A DNA stretch of 64,000 nt from Cyprinodon diabolis. Lineage: Eukaryota > Chordata > Actinopteri > Cyprinodontiformes > Cyprinodontidae. The translations under genes and the position numbers were made by a program. The notes below the pieces were generated by a model. That model was given only the letters and a program-made list of their open reading frames with translations. It did not search any database and was not told where the DNA came from. This document shows positions 12,900 through 24,800 of the stretch, in pieces. Numbering within the stretch: position 1 is the first letter of the stretch; each line of letters begins with the position of its first letter. The DNA lies in the NCBI GenBank assembly GCA_030533445.1, contig CM060070.1, positions 36,386,501 to 36,450,500 of the forward strand, written 5' to 3'.

Positions 12900-15800
12900 G
12901 CGCAGTTAACTTTTACCGTTTACTTTATTTTAAACACAGAGGACGCCGCCGTCCTACACAGAATTTAACTAGTTTAAAAACTAGGGGAGTCTGTCCTCCC
13001 GCGGACTTTAACTGTTTGCTGTTTTTCTCGCACGGTTCTCACGCACTCCTTATTAAAAGGAAAAAACTACTCACAATTCTCTGCGTCCTTGGAATGCTTC
13101 AACCGTCGGACCCCAGCTTGTAAGGGAGAGACCAGTCCCGTAAAGGGTCTGTTTGCCGCGGCCGCAGGCTTATCTGGATCTCACTCACCTGCTGGGGGTC
13201 GTCGGGTATCTTGCAATCTGGCTCGAAGGACCAATTAATGTTAGGTTTAAACACCAAACACCTTATTCAACCTGCAAAAAAGAAAGACACAGAGAATTGA
13301 GTATAATTTACTTGCAAGGAGAGGGGATCAGAAACTGCATTCAGTTACAATCTCCAACCCACTCTGAAGCAGTCTCTGCTCTCCAAGCTTTTTATTAAGG
13401 AACACCCTGGCTACAATGTGGTTCCGACTGCTAAAAGGGAGGGGGGGGTGAACCCAGTCGGAACCAGAATTTCTGTATAACTTCATACAACATCATAAGA
13501 TAAGGAGAGCTTCCACTCCTTATCCGGTGCTAGTGTGTACAGCTCCCCGTTTTCTCCAGCTTGTGACCTTCAGCATTCTTCTGCACAGACTTAGCAAAAC
13601 ATTAGTACACAGCAAGCAAGTAAAACATTTCAACACTCTGTGTAAGTATAAATGTATAAGTATAATATGATTAAAGGAATATGATTAAAGTAGAATAACT
13701 TGTACAATTAATCCAACAGCTTTCCAGGAGAAAAAGACCGTCATTAGAAAGCTCTCTGTCAGACCCTCACACCTTTGAGGGGGTAGTTCATACAGTAGCA
13801 GTCAATCCCCAGCTGAATGGCAGCCCATGTCCCTCCAAATCCCAGCAAAATCCTCTCAAACTTCCAGCCACTGGAGTGACCCCCCTCTTGCATTTTTTCC
13901 CTCTGACTCCACCCTTTCACTGAGTTACAGGGTCTGACCAGGAGATGACGCTTCTCTTTATATCTTAATGTCTACAAATCATGACAGAAAGAATATTTTA
14001 GTACAAATAAGAATGTTTAAAAAGAAATTGTTGGGTACTGGCGAAAGACCAATCAAGTGGGGAAATTTTAAACGGCTACCACTGTACAGACCCAGGAACA
14101 AAGCTCCATTACTTGGACTTGTATCCCTTTGCTTTGGTTGGATGGAGAACGATGTGGCCCCTGGAGCTTTTTTTTCCCCAAAGTGATGTAAAAAAAAAGC
14201 TCAGGCCCTGTTCTCCATTAGCAGAAGTGCAGCCTTAGGAGCTCTTAAAGATCATGTTCAAGTCTTTATTTTTCTGACAGTACTTCCATATTTGTATTGC
14301 TCCCTTTCTCAAAACTGTTTAATCCTTTCTCAAGCCTTTGTTTGGTCTAGTCCCAGCTTTAACATAATTGACGCTGTGTTGTTGTTTTTTTCTTCCCCAC
14401 ACAGTCGACAGTGTGCCCACTCCCACCACCTCCACCCAGGTGTTCTACATCAGCGTGAGCGTCTGCTGCATTGTTATATTTCTTGTGGCCATCATCCTGG
14501 CCATCCTCCACCTGCACAGCGTGAAGAGGGTGGAGATGGAAGACAGGTTGGCCTCTGTTTTCAACACTTTTCCTCATTGAATGTCCTCTTTAATGTCAGT
14601 TAAACCTCTGATCAGTGCAACCCTAAAATGTCTTTTATCCTGAATTCATTGCATAGAGGAAAATATTATGGATTAAAACATCGATCATATCTTGAATTTT
14701 TTTTTTCTCTTTAACCTCTGCTTTGCCCGAGGTTAAAGTTTTATTTAAAATCTCTTAAGTCAGTATTTCTGCAGTTGAATCCCATTTAATAACATTTCTC
14801 ATTCTATATTACAATAGTTTCTCCACTGCCTTCCTACAGGCCTCATAATCCGTTGGATGTAGCTGAATTATTTTATGCTTTCCAAAACGTTTTGTAACAT
14901 CACAGCCCCAAAATCAAATCGATTGTATTGGGATTATTTGGAAAAGACCAACACAAGGTAGTCTGGGGTTAAAAGGAAAATTTATAAATACGTTTTTCAT
15001 ATCAAGAGAATATACTTTTTCTGTGTGTTTTTTTTTTAGCATGTTTTATATATTTTTTGTTTTTGCACCATGCTGTTGAGACCTTTTTCTTTAGCAGGAC
15101 AATTCCTGTGATATACAGGAGCTAAATACAGGGTACCTATGGAAGAATAACTGTCAGAGGCTCTAGAAGACTTAAGATTGGGGCGGTGTTTGTCTAAGCA
15201 TTGGTGTTGTCAAAGCCCAAAGCTAATACTTAAAATTGTTCTTCAAAGAAGTAAATCATTCAGTATAATTAAGCTTGACTCGTTCTGTAAATGTCTTAAG
15301 CTGGTAGAGACATAAACCTGAATCTGTCATCTAGCAACTTATAAGATCTGAGCTCCATTATTGGCAACATTTTTCAGACTTGGTGATAAAATGAATAAAA
15401 AAATAAAAACCTTTAAAACGTAACATTTTTGTACCACATTACATTAATACAGCCGCCTGTTTTTTCATGAAATCCCAATGAAGAAGTTGAGCTTTGCTCT
15501 TTGTAAAATGCTAAATTCTGAAATGGTTCAATACTACTTTAGCAATGCTCTGCGTAGTCAAATACATTTTTATTCCTAGTTAAGTTTGTAAACCTCCTGA
15601 ACCATTCAATATATTAAAAATAAATTAAAATCCTTATGTATCTCTAATGGAAGAGCACCGTTGCAAATTGGCAACCTTGTGGGCATACTTAGTCTTCTCA
15701 GACACTTAAAGTGACTTTTTTCAAAACAAAAACTAGCGACAAATCTAACAGCTTTCTTTCTTGTGTTTACTGAGACTTTGGCGACAACATTAAAGCACAG

Positions 15801-18800
15801 ATTGCTCTGAGTTTATCGCCTTTAGTCAGAGAGAGAAAAGCAGTGTTAAGAAGTGGATTCAAATATTTCATGATTTAATGGAGAATTTCCTGTTCTTGCT
15901 CTGAAGCACAGCATAAATGAATTTTAACTTTCATCATCCATAAAAGTCAAGGAGGCGGGACAAGGGCTGCTTCCATAGAAACACTGATGTCTGATTGGCT
16001 GCTTCTCACTGAGGAAGATGACGCAACTTCCTCCTGGTTTTCTTACACTCTTAAGTCAATAAATTGTCTGAAAAAGGCAGAAATAACTTCATAAATGTGT
16101 TCCAATTTATTTGTGCATTGGATGAGCAACTCCAGTCTCCGTATCTCTAGTTTGACATTTATTTAATAACTTGCGATGGAGCTCGCTGTGGTCTAGCGTT
16201 GGGAGCTGCTACAGACTCCTCATATTTTGATATGCGACAGTTTAAATAAATTTATGGTGTGCTTCAGTGCAAGAACTTGAAATAATTTATTAAATAGTGA
16301 AATATTAGAATTCAGTTCTTTAAATGAAATCAATATATTTATTTGATGCCCAGATAATTATGCTTAAATGATTCCATAAAAAAATAATTATTTAATCCCA
16401 GAGGGAAATTAAATTGGATCATATTTATTTATTAAATAAATCTTGTATTTATTTCCAGTTGTAATAAGTTAATGACACATTTAAATAATTCGCCGCGTTA
16501 TTTATTTACTGTATTGTTACAATAGTAACTTTTCATATAATATTTGACATAATGTTTTTTCTGTTGTCTTTTATTCCTTCGAAACCATCTAACTTGACTA
16601 GATCCCTCCATACATTTAATTCATAAGTATCTTCATCCACTGCTAACTGTCTTTAAAAGGAATTTAATTGCATAACAAGGTGATTGATGTAGAATTAGTT
16701 ATGGTAATATAAAATACTTTAAAATATTTTTTAGAGTAAATATTTTGTGTTTCTAATGGCTTGTTTTGTTAAAACACATTACCAAATATGCAAATTAGGT
16801 GATGGCATCATCATTAGGACAGCCTATAGCAACTTTCCTTGCTGAAGAGTTAGAAACATCAGAGTCAAGAGTCGCTATAAAGCTCAGCGCTGAGAGCAAA
16901 GAGAGAATTGGGCTTAGTTTTATTTTAAATTACTGGACCTGCTCAAGTATTTGAAATTTCATGTCTTCACTCTTGGTTTCAGACTGGATCACAGAAAGCA
17001 AAGCAGTATAACTATAACTTATTATTGCATTATAGCGCTGACATGCTGTTTAATGAGCTGCATCATGTTTTTTTGTTTTTTTGTCTTTATGTCAGTGTGA
17101 GTGACAGTGGAAGCTCGCAGGGTCTCTCTCAGCCGTCCACCCAGACTACACAGTACCTGAGGGCCGACACTCCAAACAACGCTGCTTCTGTCACCAGTAA
17201 GGTGTTTTTTGTCTTTCCTCCTCATCAGCAGTGTGTATGTGACCAGCCTCATTCAGTTAGTATCTGTGAATGCTCATATTAAATTACTCCTTAATCTTCA
17301 TTCAGTTGTTTTTTATCTCCTCACCCTGCTAGCTGCAAATGCGGATGCTTTTCTAAATCTAATTTCTGTCTAAATAAGTTAATGAGCCTCACTGGAATCA
17401 TAAGATCGGGATGAGGAGCACAGCCCTTGCAGCAGTGTAGTCCCTTCTTTTGTTGCATCTAGCCTTGTGACCTCTTTTGCTCCAAGTAGTGTGTAAATAT
17501 CAGCACCATGTGCTTTGCATCAGGCAGCAGTTAAGATTGGGGGGCTTTTTATGCTGGACCTGACAGGAAGTGATCCTACCCAAATTGATGCAATTATAGA
17601 ACCTGCTGGGAAAGGTAGACATGTGCTAACAAACTTAAGTGCTAAATATAAACAATTTATCTGAAAAGTTGAGGTCAGCGTTTTGTTTGCTCTCTTCTGA
17701 CCTTAAGACACATGTTGGGGGCTAATGTTGGTGCTGCCTGAGGACTCGTGGAGTTTTTCACCCTCTTTCTCTCCCCTTAACATAGGCCACCATGTCTACA
17801 CTCTTAATGTAGCTAAGGACATACTTTACAAAAATAACACCCCCAGTAGAGACTTTAGGTCCTTTCATCTTTAGTTCATTTGATATTTTATGGGGGTCAC
17901 AGTTCAAAAACTCATAAAATCAAGATTTCTTTTCTTTTGATAATTTCAAGTGTCTTCAATAAAGTTTGCTTTAGGGTCATACCGAGACAGCAATTTAAAA
18001 ATGACCAGAATAAAGTCCTAATTAGGTCTATGAGAACTGAGGGATTACACAAGTAATGTACATAAATAAAGTTACCGTATTTTCACGACCATAAGGCGCA
18101 CCGTACTAAAAGGCGCAGTCTCAGTTATGTGTGCCATTACTGTATTTAACACACATAAGGCGCACCGGATTATAGGGCACGCATGGAGTCACAGATTAAC
18201 AGCGATGGTGATGCGTGGAAAAAAACCACCTGGTCTCCTTATATACACCTCCCTCAGCCACTCTTTCATCATCTCCTCAATGAGGAGTTCTGCATAAAGC
18301 ACATACCTGTTCTTTTATACACAATCCATGCCCACACTTCCCCCTTTAACATTCTCATGGTTGTCTCAAACGTCCGCAGTAACAACACACATAGGGCGCA
18401 CCACACTATAGGGCACGCCGCACATTTTGAGGGGGAAAAAAAGACGTTTATATACACCTTATAGTCGCGAAAATACAGTACTATAAAACCATAATAAAAC
18501 CATAATGTGAAAATGAAGGATTACAGGGAAAAAAATCTGTTTGAATGAGAAGGAAGTTATCAGTTTATCTAAACTGATGCCTCAGAGGGAGCCTGAAAGT
18601 TCACATCAGGCTTTTAGCTAGCAATGCGTACTGCCTTTACTAAAAATATTATTAATTGTACGTCCTGTTTTTCCCATGGAAACTTTGCTCAAATGTTCAG
18701 AATTTCACAATTTGCAGATGATGGAGTTAGAAAATTTAACTTTTGCTGCTCAACACGCCACATCAACCAATCAGAGAAGCTGAACTGCGAGACAGACAGC

Positions 18801-21800
18801 ATTGCTGATGCAGATCGCTATGATCCCTCCACTGGAACAGTTTATTAACGCCTAAATTAACCTAAAATGCTGAAAGCTGCTTGCAAAATTTGTTCCCTTT
18901 AATTATTCTAGTGTTTGCAGTTTGAGCCACATACATGAAAACTTTAACATCTTCCAGCTGCCACGAAGAGTAGGAAGAAAGCCCCCAAGAGGTGACCAGG
19001 CCTGAGGCAGCTGCTGCTGGGTTTCCCAGTGACAGCGCACTCCCTGTATGTGTGGATCTGAGCGCCTCCGACAGCGAAGCAATAGTTTAAGGCATGATCC
19101 TAATCTTGAAGAATTGACTGCACAGATGTGTTTTGAGGTGGACTTTCTCGTTTAAAAATATATTGAAACTACTTTTTACCCATGCTTAAAGGATTTAACA
19201 TGATTGAACAGTAGTGTCCATGTAAACAGATTCTGAATTTCTGATCAGCCAAGGCTTTGATCTGATCGGGGAAATTGTGACTATATAAACGTAGCTAATG
19301 ATATGACCTAATTCTTGTAATATAATAACTTTATTCTCGTAATTCTTATGGTAAAGGCACTTTGTTTTTATAATAGAGATCAAACAATGTCTTAAATCCT
19401 AAAGGTAGGTTGAAATATGTCAGCTGTAGGAGTTTGTTCGGGTTAGACTGAAGTTGAACCTTTTGACGCTCATGAGACTCCATACCAGGTTCTTTGAGGA
19501 TGCTTTAATTAAACGGGGGGAGAGAAGCTGGAAGACGTCAGGATCATATAAACATGGAGACGGTGCTGAGAGGAATCCTGCTGGACGTTCGAATGTGACG
19601 TCATATGCTCTTAGGGTTGAGGTTGCATAAAAAATTGCTTAAAAAAAACAGATTATAAGTTCTGAAGCATCATTTCTGTTGTTCCCTTTAATTATTCTAG
19701 TGTTTGCAGTTTGAGCCACATACATGAAAACTTTAACATCTTCCAGCTGCCACGAAGAGTAGGAAGAAAGCCCCCAAGAGGTGACCAGGCCTGAGGCAGC
19801 TGCTGCTGGGTTTCCCAGTGACAGCGCACTCCCTGTATGTGTGGATCTGAGCGCCTCCGACAGCGAAGCAATAGTTTAAGGCATGATCCTAATCTTGAAG
19901 AATTGACTGCACAGATGTGTTTTGAGGTGGACTTTCTCGTTTAAAAATATATTGAAACTACTTTTTACCCAATTATCACAGCAAATCTAGCAAAGCCGCT
20001 CTCTGGCGTTGAAAACAGGAGCAGCAGAAGCATCAATTGCATCTGGACGCACTTAACTTGAAGCTTCAAAGATGCTCTTGAGGCGCGTCTGACCTTAATG
20101 TGTACAAGCATCAAAAATGAAGCAGCGGGCACCTTTTTGCTGCTTAAATTACGGTGTGAATAGATCATTACATTTTCTGATTGTTTGAATTAACTATGAA
20201 ACATAAGATTTTACCTGAAAATGATCTCATGTCTTCCGTATTAAATTTCTACCTCTAGTCAAGCAAACTTACTTCCCATTATCAGGACAAAAATAGTGTT
20301 GTTACAAAGACGTAAAGTTAGCTGCATTCCACCTCAAAATGCAGTAAATAGCATTTGAGAGTGTAAATTTCAACATCATCTCAGAGAGGATAACAGTGTC
20401 TCAAATTATGACACTGTTCTACCAATATTGCTTTAGTCTTGTAATGTAGTGTTCTGAAATTATGAGTATTTTACCATTATTACTTTTTTTATATAATGTA
20501 GTCCTTCTTTTCTCAGTGTTATCACTTAATTCTTAGAAAATTATGACTTTATTCTCATAATATCATAATGTTGTTGTCAAAGGATGAGTCTATTCTACCA
20601 ATAGTACTTTATTCTTATAATGTAGGGACTTTATTTTCACTAGCTATGTGAACCTGGTCACAAAAAAAGAAAGAAAGAAAGAGATGGTATTTGCTGATCG
20701 CCATTACGATTGGCATCCATTTGCACACCCAGTCACTTCTTTGGAGTAAAATAATCTCCACTGTTCATGTGTGCAACGTTAGCATGACGTTGTCCTGTAA
20801 TTATTCTGGAAAAGTAGACAGCTTCGCACATGCTTAAAGGATTTAACATGATTGAACAGTAGTGTCCATGTAAACAGATTCTGAATTTCTGATCAGCCAA
20901 GGCTTTGATCTGATCGGGGAAATTGTGACTATATAAACGTAGCTAATGATATGACCTAATTCTTGTAATATAATAACTTTATTCTCGTAATTCTTATGGT
21001 AAAGGCACTTTGTTTTTATAATAGAGATCAAACAATGTCTTAAATCCTAAAGGTAGGTTGAAATATGTCAGCTGTAGGAGTTTGTTCGGGTTAGACTGAA
21101 GTTGAACCTTTTGACGCTCATGAGACTCCATACCAGGTTCTTTGAGGATGCTTTAATTAAACGGGGGGAGAGAAGCTGGAAGACGTCAGGATCATATAAA
21201 CATGGAGACGGTGCTGAGAGGAATCCTGCTGGACGTTCGAATGTGACGTCATATGCTCTTAGGGTTGAGGTTGCATAAAAAAATTGCTTAAAAAAAACAG
21301 ATTATAAGTTCTGAAGCATCATTTCTGTTGTTCTTGGATTTGTTTATATTTAACCATAAATATTTTTTTGCTTTGGATTTATTGGTTTACTTGCTGGTTG
21401 ACTCTGTTGTTTGATTTTCTTTTACTTTATTCTTCTTTTTTTCGAAATAAGTTTTGATGTGTGAATGTAGCAGAGATGTAAATGGGGGGAGGGTTAGTTT
21501 TCAATTAGCTAGTTTAGTTCATCCTAAAGTTTCTCTACTTGTTCTACTCTTGTAGGTATTTTGCATCATTTTGAGAACCAGTTATAAAAATGTCAATAAT
21601 TGATCTGCCATCGCCCTCTTGTGGACACAATCTACATTTCACTGTTTGTGCATTTAGTCCAACCCTCTTTCATTTTCTCTGTCTGTGTCCTCTACCAACG
21701 CTTTAACCCACAGCTTTATGAAGGATGTATCTTTGTGAGAGTGAAAGGCCATCTAAACAGAATCTAGATGTGTCCATTTGTCCATCCAGGTGCCGTTTGA

Positions 21801-24800
21801 ATTTGTGTGTGCCATCCTTGTAATTGCTTATCTCTCCCTCTTTCCCCCTCTTTCCACTCCCTGCCTCCCCCTCCTGTCATCAGACAATCACCCTGGCTCT
21901 GCTCCCATTCTCCAGCTTGCTGCCTCCTCCTTCCAAAACCCAGGTGCCCCCCCTCATGAAACCAAAAGTAAGTTTGCTAGGAAGAGGAAAAAGAAACACA
22001 ATGTCTGAGCACACACTTCTTTATTGTCACATTTGAACAGGTCAAAGGCTCCTTCATAGGGTTAAGAACACAGCTTGGCTTGGATAGATAAAATATGTAA
22101 CCATAGCAACAAACTCTGCTAAGGATTTAGGTTACTGAAGCAGATTGGAATCACAATACCATCGATCTGCAGGGTTTTAAAGGATTCAGCCTTTTTTAAT
22201 TGATTATTGATGTCTTAATGTCAAGAAGCTGCATATCTTTACCATTCTAAATACTTAAAAAGCCTTCTGGTCTAACTTAGCAGCAAAAATGTGTTTTGTT
22301 AAAGATTTTCCTCAGAAATGCACCCATGTCACAGTTTTGTCTCCCTCTGAATCACATTGACAACCTGCGTTGATAAATAGAAGCCCCCAAATTATTTTCC
22401 TTGCCTATATTTACTACAACCCTTAAAAGTAAATGAATGCTCAATTTTATTTCATGTTTTAGGAAAATAAAATAAAAAAATTTAGTGGTTTGAGTGAACT
22501 TAATAAGCCAGTTATTTATGACAAAAAGTTTAGGATAAGTCCTCAATTGTTTAAATGGGTTATAATGCTACCACTATAAACCATACTCCTTATCGATCCA
22601 GTATTGTATTAGTACCGTAACAGATACTCTTTTCTTTTTCTTTTTTTTTTTTATCAAATATGAGGAAAAGAAAAAAATAGCACTGACTGAAAGTACATAT
22701 TGAATAACTTTTAAAGCAAAACTATAAAAATGCTATTTAAATAATGTATTTTAAATACAAAAGAAAAAACTATATCTCAAATAAAAAGTATGTTGTTTAA
22801 TTCCAGGAGAGGGGAATATCAATATTAGGAAGACAGAAAGTGATCAAAATCCCCTAAAGCTGAAGTCTGTAAGTTTTTAAAAATCACTTTTTTGTCATAT
22901 TGGCTAAAACTGTCCCTATGCCCAGACAGCAGTACATGTGATATGTAACCTGTGAAAAAAACTGCTTCAATTGGTCCCGCATACTGCCTGTATTTCAATC
23001 TGGAAAGAATAATTCGGGACGAGTCAAAACAACCAATCACAGCCAGAGGAGCGTCTGATGGAGTGTCAATCACAGCTCACACACGCTGAATCCCCCCCCC
23101 CCCCCCCCCCCCTCACCGCTTAACCTGCCGCTGCCGCCCGGCTGCTGCAGTCAGGAGGACGCACGTGGAAGTCATGGCAGAGCGACAGCCACCAGCGAAA
23201 GAGAAACTGCCCTTAGTGCCCCTGCTGACAACTGCTTACACGGCAAACTTCGGTATAACCAGCATCTTATATCTAGCTGCTTGGAGGTGAGTGTTATCCT
23301 CTTACCGGTTCACACTCCATGCCGCGTACGCTGCTTGGACGCTTCTGGTCGCATGCGGTAGCCGCGCAGATGCTGTGAGAGGGGTGGAGCTTGGAGGTGG
23401 GGCATGAGTGAAGCAGAGAGGGTGGGGGAGTGGCGTGAAACCTGTTTTTCTTCAAATTTTCAGTCGAAGTCTGCTCTCTTCTCAATGTTACAGACTGCAG
23501 CTTTAAGATATGTTTAAAACTTTACCTGGACCTACACTGCATTTTGTTTATATTATATCGGCATCCTGCTGTGTAATCCAGAGAGGAATCTGTTCCAAGC
23601 TTTGTTCTGCAGCTTTGTTCAAAGGGGAAACCGACACAGTTCTCTTCCTCCGCTGCACTGAGAGGCTAACCTCTGCCACCTGTTGGTGCTTTCAAAGCAT
23701 AAGGTCCTCAAGCGGCTGCTTTGTTTTGTTCCCAAAGTCTCAAAAGACAAAACAAAAACTTGCTAAATTCGTTGCTAGTTGCTTAAAAATTATTCACTCT
23801 TTAAAATTACATTACTACTTAAGTTTTGTTTCTGTCAGAAGCATCTGGTATGACCTGGAGGATTTTTTTCCCTCACTGACCAGGCAGACCCTGCCTTCAC
23901 CCTGAGGTTTGCAAAATGCTGCAAACATTTTCCATGCCAGAGCTCCACAGGATGAAACTGAGCAGCTCTGCTGTCCCTCAGTGAGCCTTCCTGTTATCAG
24001 CCGCAGTCTCACACCAGGCTGCAGCAGACATACCCCTGCTGAAAATAGTTTCCTTCCTCTTACATGCGCTTTGATACCACGTTTCTTTCCTCATGACTTG
24101 GGTTTTGCAAACCTCACTGAAGCTGAACAATAGCATTAATAACATCCACGCAGCACATTTTCCTCCCTGTGCTGTGATGGGGTACAGAAAAATTTAAAGT
24201 TGTAAAATATTGGATCCAAACATATGAGGATAACTTTTATTTAAGGGCAGATTAGACTTCTGCAACAGAGCACATCAAATGTCGCACGGGTCTGGTCATA
24301 AACCAGTTTTGCTGGTATCCTTCTGCACCGTCGGTCTGGAATCTCTAGAGACGCACAGCAGTTTCCCGCCAAAGCGCAAGGGGGAGCCTATTCGAGAAAT
24401 CGTGAGAACTTCACATATTTATCTCTCAGTCTCTTCCACCTTTGTAAACACTCCTTTGGATCCCGCTCAAGGATCTGGCTGATCTCCCTTCAGGAATTGG
24501 CAGAAACCGTGGCATCTTCATATAATTTGTCTGAGGCATCGTACAAGTGGTTGTACTTCCACCTTTTGTCGTAGTTGTCCATTGTACTTTGTATTGTTCC
24601 TTGGTTTTTAAAAATGGCGCGCCCTGGCACCGAACCGAGAAAAACGACCACACAGATAGCCGGAAAGGCGCATACCAAGGACCAGTCACAGCTGCTTTTT
24701 GTCTGTGCACTTCCGCTTGAGGTCTGCGCAGGTTTGCAACCGTCCGAAGCATAGTCAGGATTTTTGAGTTGCGCAACAACGATTGCAGAACCTCTGCGCG

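Larger units (their letters stand above)
6861..13718 (-). mobile_element. endogenous retrovirus, class-I-like, defective, in a ryk intron
   Basis: Complete-ended provirus in reverse orientation to ryk. Two 480-bp LTRs (6861-7340; 13239-13718) start TG and end CA, flanked by a 5-bp target duplication GCTTT (6856-6860; 13719-13723). A tRNA-Tyr-type primer site adjoins the 5' LTR and a purine tract adjoins the 3' LTR. Internal order on the minus strand: gag N-terminus with MG, CCHC zinc knuckle, displaced PPAY segment, aspartic protease, a short integrase piece, env. Reverse transcriptase and RNase H are not found. A degraded hAT MITE sits in the gap. It cannot replicate by itself. Class is inferred from the single zinc knuckle, 5-bp duplication and CX6CC Env. 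Confidence 0.93.

Noticed and set aside
6861..13718. ERV as a replication-competent provirus
   Set aside because: Reverse transcriptase and RNase H are missing, gag and env are broken; only trans-mobilisation is conceivable.
19195..21031. Two identical 62-codon minus-strand frames (19195-19383 and 20843-21031)
   Set aside because: Identity follows from the tandem duplication, not from selection on a protein.
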